From positions 124,001-188,000 of the forward strand of contig NZ_CP104861.1 in NCBI RefSeq assembly GCF_025426255.1: 64,000 nucleotides of DNA. Reading direction: 5' to 3'. The translations under genes and the position numbers were made by a program. Below the pieces are notes generated by a model that worked only from the letters and a program-made list of their open reading frames with translations, was not told the origin of the DNA and did no database searches. The DNA is from Pseudomonas fragi. Its GTDB lineage: Bacteria > Pseudomonadota > Gammaproteobacteria > Pseudomonadales > Pseudomonadaceae. Of the stretch, positions 48,873 through 57,368 are shown piece after piece. Position 1 is the first letter of the stretch, and each line of letters begins with the position of its first letter.

Positions 48873-51254
48873 TTACCTCACCGGCACCAGCCGCAACGTA
48901 CTGCGCGTATTGAGCTGGATTTCGGCTTCGTCCATGTGCGGTTTGTCGTAATCGCCTTCGATGTAGGATTCGGCCTGGTCGCGGTAGTGCTTGTCGAAGG
49001 GCACGCCGCTTTGGCCTACCGGGTTGATGGTCAGCCCGTGGGACGGGTTGGCAAAGTCGATCAGGCGCCGGGTAGATGGGCCGTAGGTCACCGGCCAAGG
49101 TGCGTTGACGAGTTTGGCGCTGAGGTTGTTCGGTACTTCGTGGCTACCGGGGGCGGCGAAGGGGCCGACGTTGAACAGCCAGTCCAGCGGTTTTTGCCTC
49201 CCCAGCGGGTGGTCGTGGGTCAGGGTGTGGGCGCGGCCCCAGCGCCATTGGGCAGGGTCGTCACCCAAGGCGGTCTTGAGTTGGGCCATGCTGGCTTGCC
49301 AGGCGATCTTGACCGTGTCAGCGCGGGTCTCTTTTTGCGTTGTATTGCGGTTATCCCACCACGGCGAATCCGGGCTGGCGGCCAGGCGCGGCAAAGCCGC
49401 ATCGATCACGCGGGTGCTCAGCATGGCGTCAAAAAAGGCATCGCCCAATTTGTCGCGCATGGTTGCCTCGGTCAGGCTGAACAAGAACTGGTTGAACAAT
49501 GTGGCGGCGGTTGAGTCCAGCGGGTAATCGCCCTTCCACTGCGCCAATTGTTCCACCAACTTGCGTTCGGCGGGGTCGCTGACCACTTCGCGCAGCACCG
49601 GCAACAACGGTTTGAGCACGCGTTGGCCGTAGTCGGTAGCGGTACCCAGTTGCAGCGCTTGGCTGTTCTTCAGGTTCCACTTCACGCTGGTATCGCTGAG
49701 CTGGCGATTCAGTTGTTGGCCGCGATCCGCCAGGTTGTAGTAGCCGGGAATCTCGATGCCAGCAGGCGACACCGGTTGAAAGTTGGCCGATACGATATAG
49801 CCGCGTGCCGGGTTTTCTTCCTGCGGGTTGGCGCTGAACGGGTAAAAGCCGTCTTTATCGGCCTGGCCCGTGCTGCCATCGAGGATAAACGCCGGATTGA
49901 CCCCGGCTGGACGCTTGGGCAATTGCGCCGCTGCCCACCAACCGATGTCACCCTTGGCGTTGGCCCATACCAGATTGAGCCCCGGTGCCTGAATGTAGGT
50001 GGCCGCGGTCCTGGCCTTGCTCAGGCTGTCGGCGCGGTTGAGCTGGTAGAAACCTTCGAGAATCGGGTTCTTCGTCTGCAGAAACCCCCACCACATGGCA
50101 ATTGGCGTGTTGCCCGCGGTCGTGCCCAGCACGTCATTGATAATTGGCCCGTGGGGTGACTGGCGCAGGGTCAGTGTCACCGGCGCCTCGCCCTTGACCG
50201 CAATTTGTTGTTCGCTGCTGGTCATGTCGACCCACTGTCCGTGGTACCACACCTGATTCGGGTTGTCGGGGTTGGTCTTCTCGGCGATCAGGTCCAGATC
50301 ATCGTTCTGGAACATGGTCAGGCTCCAGCCAAAGTCGCGGTTGTTGCCCAGGAAGGCGAACGGCACCAGCGCCTGATGGTAGCCATACAGATCGAAGTCG
50401 GGCGCCGAAAGTTGGGCCTCGTACCACACCGAGGGCGCCGAAAAGCGAATATGCGGGTCACCCGCCAGCAGTGGTTTACCACTTTGCGTGCGCTTGCCCG
50501 ACACCACCCAGGCATTACTGCCTTCAAACTGCGGCAAGCCCACCTGGCTCAAGGCCTGATCGCTGAGCTGGGCCAACGCCCCCAAGGCTTTCCAGTCATT
50601 GGCTGCCAGCACCGGGGCCAATACACCTTGAGGTTGCCAATCCAGATCAAATATTTTCAGATAATCGCTGCCCAGCTGATCGCGTATATAAGTCAGCACT
50701 GGCTCGGTACGAAAGGCCGCGGCAAAGCTGTAGGCCATGTAACCGGCGACGCTGATGGTGTCTTCGGCGGTAAAGGGCCGTGGCGTGATGCCCAGCAGGT
50801 CGAACTCCACAGGTTTGGCGTGGCTGGCCTGGTATTGATTGATCCCGTCCAGATACGCCTGCAAGGCCATGAATGCCGGGGATTGCTGATCCAGTTCAGT
50901 CAGGTAGCTGGCGGCCCGTTCGCGAATGCGCAGGCTGCGAAACAGCTTGTCGGTATCGACCAGCTTGGGGCCGAGCACCTCGGCCAGCTCACCCCGCGCC
51001 AGGCGGCGCATGATTTCCATCTGAAACAGTCGGTCCTGCGCCTGTACATAGCCGAGAGCGCGGTACATGTCTGCCTGATTGCCCGCCCGTATATGCGGCA
51101 CCCCGCGCTCGTCATACCGCACCGTGACCGGCCCTTGCAGCGCATCAAGCGCAACTTGCCCCTGACGAGTGGGCAGTTTGCTCTGCACGTACCAGAACCC
51201 GCCGCCTGCGATGGCGGCGACGACAAGGGCGATGACGGTAAGGCTGCGTTTCAT
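48873..51254 (-). CDS. Penicillin acylase family protein, possibly acyl-homoserine lactone acylase (HacB-like)
   Basis: Ntn-hydrolase of 793 aa made as a precursor that cuts itself into alpha and beta chains. A signal anchor (~5-25) precedes the alpha region; the catalytic N-terminal serine of the beta chain is S246 in EGSNAWVVSG. Relatives in Pseudomonas (PvdQ, QuiP, HacB) cleave long-chain acyl-homoserine lactones; length and start resemble HacB (PA0305), but the substrate is inferred. It is divergent from bcmA and shares a 261 bp promoter gap with it. Confidence 0.85.
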   Translation of the reverse strand: MKRSLTVIALVVAAIAGGGFWYVQSKLPTRQGQVALDALQGPVTVRYDERGVPHIRAGNQADMYRALGYVQAQDRLFQMEIMRRLARGELAEVLGPKLVDTDKLFRSLRIRERAASYLTELDQQSPAFMALQAYLDGINQYQASHAKPVEFDLLGITPRPFTAEDTISVAGYMAYSFAAAFRTEPVLTYIRDQLGSDYLKIFDLDWQPQGVLAPVLAANDWKALGALAQLSDQALSQVGLPQFEGSNAWVVSGKRTQSGKPLLAGDPHIRFSAPSVWYEAQLSAPDFDLYGYHQALVPFAFLGNNRDFGWSLTMFQNDDLDLIAEKTNPDNPNQVWYHGQWVDMTSSEQQIAVKGEAPVTLTLRQSPHGPIINDVLGTTAGNTPIAMWWGFLQTKNPILEGFYQLNRADSLSKARTAATYIQAPGLNLVWANAKGDIGWWAAAQLPKRPAGVNPAFILDGSTGQADKDGFYPFSANPQEENPARGYIVSANFQPVSPAGIEIPGYYNLADRGQQLNRQLSDTSVKWNLKNSQALQLGTATDYGQRVLKPLLPVLREVVSDPAERKLVEQLAQWKGDYPLDSTAATLFNQFLFSLTEATMRDKLGDAFFDAMLSTRVIDAALPRLAASPDSPWWDNRNTTQKETRADTVKIAWQASMAQLKTALGDDPAQWRWGRAHTLTHDHPLGRQKPLDWLFNVGPFAAPGSHEVPNNLSAKLVNAPWPVTYGPSTRRLIDFANPSHGLTINPVGQSGVPFDKHYRDQAESYIEGDYDKPHMDEAEIQLNTRSTLRLVPVR

Positions 51255-51361
51255 GGAGCGTCCTTAGGGTAATAACTACAGCGAGTGTAGGGGCTGAGAC
51301 TTGATTGAGAAAGTCAGTCATTCAATGCGCGCAGGTTATTTCGTACAAAATTCAGGGCTTG

Positions 51362-51378
51362 GTCTTACATGGTAAGAC
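51362..51378. promoter_or_regulatory. Dyad GTCTTAC-ATG-GTAAGAC upstream of the bcmA promoter
   Basis: Perfect 7 bp arms with a 3-base spacer, ending two bases before the predicted -35. It is placed where an activator or repressor would bind. It does not match the Gac box (which has the half sites in the opposite order) or other sites I know. Confidence 0.55.
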
Positions 51379-51379
51379 G

Positions 51380-51408
51380 TTGTGCAGATTAGGATGCCTG
51401 TCTATAAA
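51380..51408 (+). promoter_or_regulatory. bcmA: Predicted sigma70 promoter of the bcm operon
   Basis: TTGTGC (51380-51385), a 17-base spacer, and TATAAA (51403-51408). Transcription would start near 51415, leaving a leader of about 100 bases before bcmA. The weak -35 fits a promoter needing an activator. Confidence 0.5.
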
Positions 51409-51410
51409 TT

Positions 51411-51424
51411 AAGTAACGTTATTT
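51411..51424. promoter_or_regulatory. Dyad AAGTAACGTTATTT at the predicted bcm transcription start
   Basis: Near-perfect palindrome centred on AACGTT, right at the expected +1. A protein bound here would block initiation, so it is a candidate operator. It may also be chance in an AT-rich stretch. Confidence 0.35.
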
Positions 51425-51504
51425 ATAAGAAGTTTATCGCCTGCCTGCCCGCTTGGATATTTAATCAATTGCATGGACACCCTGCCTTTAGTCAGTTTAT
51501 TGAC

Positions 51505-51510
51505 AAGGAG
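51505..51510 (+). promoter_or_regulatory. bcmA ribosome site AAGGAG, overlapping a possible RsmA/RsmE motif
   Basis: AAGGAG lies five bases before the bcmA ATG inside ACAAGGAGT, which has the ANGGA core bound by Rsm proteins. A second ATGGA core lies at 51473-51477 in the predicted leader. Confidence 0.5.
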
Positions 51511-51515
51511 TAAGT

Positions 51516-52265
51516 ATGTCATTTGATATAAGTAATAATTCGGTTTTGCAGACAGCCTGTGTTATTGAGGCTCGATCATTTAAATATAAAGCCAAGATAG
51601 CCTCGGTGTCACCGCTTGCAAAGCGCAATGATTTTGAACTGTCAGGTAGTTGTTTTCTTGGAATAAGCCTTGAAAATAGCCACTTCTACCCACAGAAGCT
51701 GGCTGGAATTCTGGAGTGGATTTCTCGGCGATTTGCGCAGTGTACGGTGCTGGTCGGGGACAGTATTCATCGGTTGACCCTGCAATCAGTGCATAACTTG
51801 CAGCCGCCAGTGGCGATGGTTGCAGCACTGGCGTTGGGTGAGCGTTTTATGCGGGAAAACCAGCCGGTATTTGACCGTTTCAGTACGGCCACACGGTTTC
51901 GCTTTCTCACCTGTCACGGGGTTCAGGCGCAAGTTGGCTATCAGTATTTTCATCGCCAGCTCCTGCAGCTCTATCGTACGGATGCTCGGTTCAATCAATC
52001 GGTAAAACGCTTTGCCGAGCACTATTTGCGCAAAAAATTCGATCTGTTGGAGCCATCAGAATGGGCGCGGCAGGTCGCGTTTTCGGCGGATTATTTTCTT
52101 GAAGAGTTTGCGATTTTTGCCTGCCTGCAACAACAGGGGCACTCGGTCATGATCTACCCAGGGTCGTTCAGCACCCTGTCGGAGATCGCCCAAGGTTTGC
52201 ATCCTCTGGCGCCTGAAGAACTCAAGGCGCTGACCATCGTTTCTCTGTGTGTGAAAGGGCGTTGA
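51516..52265 (+). CDS. bcmA: tRNA-dependent cyclodipeptide synthase BcmA
   Basis: Makes cyclo(L-Ile-L-Leu) from Ile-tRNA and Leu-tRNA in the bicyclomycin pathway (product assigned by cluster identity). The 249 aa length fits the family. The ping-pong serine is S51 in GISLENSHF; the tyrosine/glutamate pair is Y193/E197 in YFLEE; and YPG at 214-216 matches the late Tyr-Pro of the XYP subfamily, while N54 sits where NYQ members keep asparagine. The start has AAGGAG five bases upstream. Base use is clearly more AT-rich than in the flanking genes. bcmB begins two bases after the stop. Confidence 0.93.
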   Translation: MSFDISNNSVLQTACVIEARSFKYKAKIASVSPLAKRNDFELSGSCFLGISLENSHFYPQKLAGILEWISRRFAQCTVLVGDSIHRLTLQSVHNLQPPVAMVAALALGERFMRENQPVFDRFSTATRFRFLTCHGVQAQVGYQYFHRQLLQLYRTDARFNQSVKRFAEHYLRKKFDLLEPSEWARQVAFSADYFLEEFAIFACLQQQGHSVMIYPGSFSTLSEIAQGLHPLAPEELKALTIVSLCVKGR

Positions 52266-52267
52266 AT

Positions 52268-53227
52268 ATGCGCAGCTTTAGGGCGCCAGCCCCTGCGAAT
52301 CAGCTCTACAGCACGGTTTACCACAAGCGCGTGGATACCCGGCCCGTAAGCTGTACCGCTGATTTGGTGTGTGCCTGGATGACGGGCCGTCGATTGAGTT
52401 TTGCCAGCGACCAGGACCGACACCAAGCCTTTGCCGACGGTGTGTTTCTGCTCAAGATCCCTACTGAACTTGATGTTGGTGCGGCTGACCAGTTTGCTAA
52501 TCAGTTCTACCGGGGCGATGCCAGTGAATATGGGCATTTCAAGTCCATTACCGCCTGCCAGTTTGGCGACGGTTTGCTGGGTTTTCATGAGCGGGTCGAC
52601 CAGATTGAACAGTTTTTGCTAGAGCGCAGGTTTTGGGCCAGCCATTACCCGGCCGAGGTTGCTGATACTGGAGAGAAAATGACCGCATTGTCCCGGCAGA
52701 TTCTTTGCGCAGCACTCGATTACGCAGGTATACCTGCACGGGTCTGGACCCAGGCCACGGGGAACTGCTCCCATGGTGGTGGCGCTTATCACCTGACCTT
52801 TAACCATTATCGTGCGCAATTGGCCAAAGTGGGTTTGAGCTCCCATAAAGATGATGGTTTTTTGACGATTTTGCGTACGACCCAACCTGGGCTTGAGGTT
52901 AACCGGTCTGATAGTTGGGAAAGGGTTCCCTGTGCGCCTGATAAATTTGTCATTAACTTTGGCCTGTCAATGGAATGGTTAACCGCCCGCTGCAACTCCC
53001 CAGTGGCGGCCATTCTGCACCGTGTTGCACGGCAAACCGAAGATCGCTCCAGCTTTGGTCATTTCAGTTCCAGTAACTTTCTACCTCGTGACAGGGGAAT
53101 TTTTAATTATTGTCCGATTCGGGGTTTGCAGCGCGTATGCGATGCGCGGGAACTAATCGATAACAATGATCGGGAGATCTATCAAGGCACTTTTTATTCG
53201 GGGGATATGCCTGATGATTTATCCTGA
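52268..53227 (+). CDS. bcmB: 2-oxoglutarate/Fe(II)-dependent oxygenase BcmB
   Basis: One of five paralogous isopenicillin-N-synthase-fold oxygenases in the operon; 319 aa. The iron triad is H193, D195 (SSHKDDGF) and H251 (ILHRV); R260-S-S binds 2-oxoglutarate. It has ~40 residues before the core (LSFASDQDRHQAFADGVFLLK) not present in BcmC, F or G. In the reported pathway BcmB is linked to forming the second ring. The ATG at 52268 is nine bases after AAAGGG; a GTG 21 bases upstream overlaps bcmA and is less likely. Confidence 0.9.
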   Translation: MRSFRAPAPANQLYSTVYHKRVDTRPVSCTADLVCAWMTGRRLSFASDQDRHQAFADGVFLLKIPTELDVGAADQFANQFYRGDASEYGHFKSITACQFGDGLLGFHERVDQIEQFLLERRFWASHYPAEVADTGEKMTALSRQILCAALDYAGIPARVWTQATGNCSHGGGAYHLTFNHYRAQLAKVGLSSHKDDGFLTILRTTQPGLEVNRSDSWERVPCAPDKFVINFGLSMEWLTARCNSPVAAILHRVARQTEDRSSFGHFSSSNFLPRDRGIFNYCPIRGLQRVCDARELIDNNDREIYQGTFYSGDMPDDLS

Positions 53228-54107
53228 CGCTCACCTGCATTGCGCCTCGCTTATTAAAGACAAACTTGTATTTGATAAAGATGGAAGTTTGCGCGACGCG
53301 ATTGCACAGGGTTTGTTTTTATTGAAAGTGCCTGAGTATTTGGATCTTGAACCGGGTATCAAGCTGTGTCGCGAGTTTTATCTGCCCGCTACAGATCACA
53401 CGAACTATGGAGGGTTCCGCCAGCAAACGGATATCTACTTTGACCGTGAGCACTTTCAAACCGAGCATCTGTTGGTCGACAAGTCGCGATGGGCCGGGCG
53501 TTTGCCCTGTGCTGTAGTGCAGATGGCCCAGGTAATGGATGCAGTAGGACAGGTAATTTTTCAGGCAGCGCTATGGGAACTTGGGGTGGCGGAGCATCTG
53601 TGGCATCGGATCAGTGGTGGCGCCGTGACGGGTGAGGGCACTCATTGGTTTGCCGCCAGCCATTATCGCCCCGAGCGTCGTTTGCCAGGCTGTGCCGAAC
53701 ATAGGGACACCGGCTTTGTGACGCTGCTCTATACCCGCCAACCGGGCTTCGAAGCCTTTATCGGTGGTCAGTGGCAGTCCATCGCACCTGTGCCTGGGTG
53801 TTTTATCGTCAACTTTGGGGCATGCCTTGAAGCGCTCAGTGGCCGTTTGCCGTTGCCTGCCCGGGCGATTGAGCACCGCGTGCGCGAGTGCCCGGCGGTG
53901 CCCAAGGGCGAAGACCGTTTTTCCTTTGCAACTTTTATCAACCCGCCTGCCTGTGGCGATCTGTATGAGTTGCAGCCCCAGGGCGAACTGCTGCGGTTAA
54001 TGAGCGTTGAAGCCTTTCTTCGCCGGTTCAACCAGTTCACCTGGCAAGACCGGCACACCACATTCGGCATCGAGTCGGTTCCGGCTCCGGATGCGGCCCA
54101 TGAGTAA
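53214..54107 (+). CDS. bcmC: 2-oxoglutarate/Fe(II)-dependent oxygenase BcmC
   Basis: Paralogue of 297 aa; predicted to hydroxylate an unactivated carbon of the diketopiperazine. Iron ligands are H163, D165 (AEHRDTGF) and H221 (IEHRV); 2OG arginine/serine are R235 and S237 (DRFSF). The ATG at 53214 (MIYPDAHLHC) overlaps the end of bcmB by 14 bases and follows GGGGGAT, so translation is probably coupled. A start 16 codons upstream is possible but lies fully inside bcmB. Confidence 0.9.
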   Translation: MIYPDAHLHCASLIKDKLVFDKDGSLRDAIAQGLFLLKVPEYLDLEPGIKLCREFYLPATDHTNYGGFRQQTDIYFDREHFQTEHLLVDKSRWAGRLPCAVVQMAQVMDAVGQVIFQAALWELGVAEHLWHRISGGAVTGEGTHWFAASHYRPERRLPGCAEHRDTGFVTLLYTRQPGFEAFIGGQWQSIAPVPGCFIVNFGACLEALSGRLPLPARAIEHRVRECPAVPKGEDRFSFATFINPPACGDLYELQPQGELLRLMSVEAFLRRFNQFTWQDRHTTFGIESVPAPDAAHE

Positions 54108-55548
54108 CCCCAAGGCTCCCTTTGTCGGTGTGATTGCCCATCACCCGGGGCCGTGCCCTGTGCAGGGGCATGGCGATGCGTTCCATCACGCCACGGTGGA
54201 ACTGGGGTTGCCGGCCACCGAGTACTTTCGATTTAGCGGCATTCGCAGCTGCGCCAAACAGGCGGGCGGCCTCTGCAGTTTCTGGATGGGTGGGCGCTTG
54301 GCTCTGTACCAGATCAACAATAGGCCGCTGCTCGATGACGAGTACCTCGCGGCCTCAACCGAGGCCAACCATGAACTGTTTGGCGGCTTTTTGGGCTCGC
54401 TGCATATCAGTGATCCGCGGCGAGCCCACAAGCGCCGAGTGGTAGAGCAGGCGTTGGGCAGTCAACGTTTTATCGACGGGTTGAAACCCGAGATTTTTCG
54501 ATTGGCTGGCGCCTATCTGCGGCCACTTCAGAATCTGCCGTTGTGCATGGAGCAATTGGCTATGCAGTGGGTCAGCCATGTAGACAGCCACTTGCCGGGG
54601 GTACTGGATTGCAGGGTAAAAACCCTGGCCCAGTACCTTGAAGATGATCGGTTCAAGGGTGTTGTCAGCGGGTTTTTCGAGCAGGCCTCCAAGGTGATCA
54701 GCCATGACGATGCCCAAGGGTTAGAGCAGCAACCGGCGCTGATGCCGTTTGTCAAAGACCTGCTTCTCAGCAATTTTGAGTCCATTGGCGTGGCGCCTTC
54801 ATCCAACCTGATCCTTGGCCACTTCGCGCTGTGGGGGCTGGCCTTCACCCGCCAGGCTATCGCGCAATTAAGCCAGGATCAGGCGCTGGAAATCGGCACC
54901 ATCATCATCGCGACCTACGACACCACCGCGCTGAGCCTGCTGTGGTCGATGGCCTATATCGAAACCTCGCCGCGGGTAAAGCGCGAGATCATTTTGGCGG
55001 CCACAAACGATAGCGATCACGCCCCGCATGTGATTGATCTAGCGGTGATGGAAGCGCTGCGTCTTGGCGGCTCCAATCCCACTGCGCTGTGGCGGCGCAC
55101 CATCAAGGCATGCGAGATCGAACATGGAGGGCAGCGCCTGGTGATTCCTGCAGAAACCCTGCTGTGGCTCGACCGCTGGCAGGCCAATCGAGACCCGCAG
55201 GTGTTCCCTCGCCCTGAGGTTTTCGACCCGGGCAATATTTTGGTTCTGCAAAAAAGTGGCGATCAGCCCCACGCCTTCTGTACGTCGCTGCTGGCGCGCA
55301 ATCGTTACGACATCAACTCGTTCAGCATGCTCAATACCCGGCGCAACCCACGCAAATGTCCGGGCCGCCTGTTCTCGGTACAAATGCAGGGCTTGTTGTT
55401 GCGTGAGCTCTATGGGCATTACGAAGTGAGCAGCACGGGTATCGACCTGAGCCTGAGGCGTTATTGCGCCATGCCCAAGCCTGCCCGGTCCGGAGTAATG
55501 ACCCTGCGCCTGAAAAAAGGAGGTCACGCCGATGACCAGCACCCGTAG
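54100..55548 (+). CDS. bcmD: Cytochrome P450 BcmD
   Basis: Heme monooxygenase of 482 aa, the only P450 of the pathway, reported to add one hydroxyl in bicyclomycin synthesis. The I-helix has ATYDTT (271-276), the K-helix E318-A-L-R321, and the heme thiolate is C420 in RRNPRKCPGR. The usual glycine of FxxGxxxC is not present, a departure from the standard loop. The ATG at 54100 overlaps bcmC by eight bases; an in-frame ATG nine bases upstream is an alternative. No ferredoxin gene is nearby, so a host redox partner must serve. Confidence 0.9.
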   Translation: MSNPKAPFVGVIAHHPGPCPVQGHGDAFHHATVELGLPATEYFRFSGIRSCAKQAGGLCSFWMGGRLALYQINNRPLLDDEYLAASTEANHELFGGFLGSLHISDPRRAHKRRVVEQALGSQRFIDGLKPEIFRLAGAYLRPLQNLPLCMEQLAMQWVSHVDSHLPGVLDCRVKTLAQYLEDDRFKGVVSGFFEQASKVISHDDAQGLEQQPALMPFVKDLLLSNFESIGVAPSSNLILGHFALWGLAFTRQAIAQLSQDQALEIGTIIIATYDTTALSLLWSMAYIETSPRVKREIILAATNDSDHAPHVIDLAVMEALRLGGSNPTALWRRTIKACEIEHGGQRLVIPAETLLWLDRWQANRDPQVFPRPEVFDPGNILVLQKSGDQPHAFCTSLLARNRYDINSFSMLNTRRNPRKCPGRLFSVQMQGLLLRELYGHYEVSSTGIDLSLRRYCAMPKPARSGVMTLRLKKGGHADDQHP

Positions 55549-56449
55549 CGCCACCTACCGTGACAGCCTGACCCTGCCTTCGCCGCTGCATCAGGCCCAT
55601 GCGCAAGCCATGTACCCGCCACTGACGCTGGAGCGTGCACGGTTTTCGGGCAGTCGGCTGGTATTCGATTCAGCCGATGGCTTTGCCCGGGGCATTGAGC
55701 AGGGTTTTTTTCTGCTGAAAATTCCTCAGGGCATGGTCTGCGCTGCAGCTGACCAATTTGCCCGGCAGTTTTACCTGCCCGATGACGGTTATCGCGAGAT
55801 GGAGGTGCCGGGGCTTTATCAGGGCTACTTCGATCGCCCCCACGATCAGTGGGAGAACTTTTATATTGAGCGCGACAACTGGCACTTGCTGCCGCGAGCG
55901 GTGGCGATGCTGGGCACGCAACTGGCCTCGCTTGGCTTGAATGTGCTGCGCAACACCTTTGCTTATCTGGAGCTACCTGCGTTCGATTGGCCCCGTATAT
56001 CGTCAGGCCTGACCGATAACTGTGGCCACCAGATGCTCGCGTTCAACCATTTCCGCTGCGCAAAAAATGCCCGTGGCTGCAAGTTTCACCGCGACTCGGG
56101 CTGGGTCACGGTGCTGCGCTCCACCGAGCCCGGCCTGTACGCCTGGATTGATGGGCAGGTACGCGCCATCAACCCTCTACCCGGCTATTTCATTATCAAT
56201 TTCGGCAGCTCGTTCGAGGTGCTGACCGAGCGCCTGGCAACCCCGGTCAGGGCCAATATCCACGGGGTGGCACAACTGGAGCCTCGACCGGTGGAGAGTG
56301 AGCGAACGTCCTACACACTGTTTCTGGACTCGGCCCTCGACGGCAATCTCTATCAGTACCGCAACGGTCGCGCTGTGGTTGTGCAGAGCGTTGCGCAGTT
56401 TGCCGAGCAGGAAGTGGCACGTACTTACGATCAAACCGCCAGGTTGTAG
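55532..56449 (+). CDS. bcmE: 2-oxoglutarate/Fe(II)-dependent oxygenase BcmE
   Basis: Paralogue of 305 aa, reported to carry out the first hydroxylation of cyclo(Ile-Leu). Iron ligands are H186, D188 (KFHRDSGW) and H244 (NIHGV); R258-T-S260 binds 2OG. The second histidine is followed by GV rather than the RV of the other four. An N-terminal extension of ~35 residues precedes the core. The ATG has the strongest ribosome site in the operon (AAAGGAGGT, eight bases away), and overlaps bcmD by 17 bases. Confidence 0.9.
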   Translation: MTSTRSATYRDSLTLPSPLHQAHAQAMYPPLTLERARFSGSRLVFDSADGFARGIEQGFFLLKIPQGMVCAAADQFARQFYLPDDGYREMEVPGLYQGYFDRPHDQWENFYIERDNWHLLPRAVAMLGTQLASLGLNVLRNTFAYLELPAFDWPRISSGLTDNCGHQMLAFNHFRCAKNARGCKFHRDSGWVTVLRSTEPGLYAWIDGQVRAINPLPGYFIINFGSSFEVLTERLATPVRANIHGVAQLEPRPVESERTSYTLFLDSALDGNLYQYRNGRAVVVQSVAQFAEQEVARTYDQTARL

Positions 56450-56492
56450 TACCGGGCAAAGTTATCCACAGGAAGATTGAGGTGCAGGTGGC

Positions 56493-57368
56493 ATGAGCAA
56501 TCAATCGGTTTCGTTGTCTTTGCCCCGTGCGCAGCTCACCGGGCACGGGCTTGAGTTCAGTGACAGCAGCCTTGGACAGGCGCTGGCATTGGGGGCGTTT
56601 TTGCTGCAAATCCCGCCTTCACTGGATGTAAACCCGGGGTTTGAGATCTGCCGCAATTTTTACCGACCCAGGTGTGATGCGCAGGATGTGCTGCGCGGTC
56701 ATCGCGAAGCCCCCCACGAGCGCTCAAAGCTGGGCTATGAAGACCGACCCAATCAGGTCGAGCAGCTGCAAATCGAGAGTCACTTGTGGCGCGAGTATTT
56801 CCCGCTGTCGATTACCCGGTTGCTTGGGGCCATCAAGGTTGTGACCTTGCAGGCTTTGCGTCATCTGTTTGAAGCCAGCGGTGTGCATCAGGACCACTGG
56901 GCAACCATTACCGGAGGCACGTTGGATGAAACCAGCCTGTGTTACACCACCCTCAATCACTATCGCTCCGGGGTCAGGGGCACCCTGGGGATTGTCGAGC
57001 ATACCGACAGTGGTTTTATTACGGTGATTGCGGCTGATCAGCCGGGTTTTGAAATTTATCACCAAGGTATGTGGCAGGCGGTTCCCCTTGAACCGGGTTG
57101 CTTTATCGTCAACCTGGGCGATGCCTATCAGATATTGACGGCACACCTGCGTCTGCCGGGGCATGCCGTGCTGCATCGCGTCATCGAAACCGTGCCAGTC
57201 CGTGACACACCGGATCGCTCGTCATTTACGGTGTATATGGGCCCCAACTTTGACATGAGTCTTTATCAGTACAGCGGCTCGGGCGCGCTTGAGGTGTATC
57301 AGTCGTTTCGGGCATTTTCGGTGCTTAAGGCGCAAGGAATGGGTTATGGCTTCCATGACCGAGTGTAA
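56493..57368 (+). CDS. bcmF: 2-oxoglutarate/Fe(II)-dependent oxygenase BcmF
   Basis: Paralogue of 291 aa, linked in the reported pathway to desaturation that yields the exocyclic methylene needed for antibiotic action. Iron ligands are H170, D172 (VEHTDSGF) and H228 (VLHRV); R242-S-S244 binds 2OG. It is the only copy with threonine between the first histidine and aspartate (HTD). A 43-base gap separates it from bcmE, the largest in the operon, and carries a DnaA-box nonamer. GAGGTG precedes the ATG. Confidence 0.9.
   Translation: MSNQSVSLSLPRAQLTGHGLEFSDSSLGQALALGAFLLQIPPSLDVNPGFEICRNFYRPRCDAQDVLRGHREAPHERSKLGYEDRPNQVEQLQIESHLWREYFPLSITRLLGAIKVVTLQALRHLFEASGVHQDHWATITGGTLDETSLCYTTLNHYRSGVRGTLGIVEHTDSGFITVIAADQPGFEIYHQGMWQAVPLEPGCFIVNLGDAYQILTAHLRLPGHAVLHRVIETVPVRDTPDRSSFTVYMGPNFDMSLYQYSGSGALEVYQSFRAFSVLKAQGMGYGFHDRV

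Noticed and set aside
51362..51378. Gac box upstream of bcmA
   Set aside because: Gac boxes are TGTAAG-N6-CTTACA; here the half sites are in the reverse order with a 3-base spacer.
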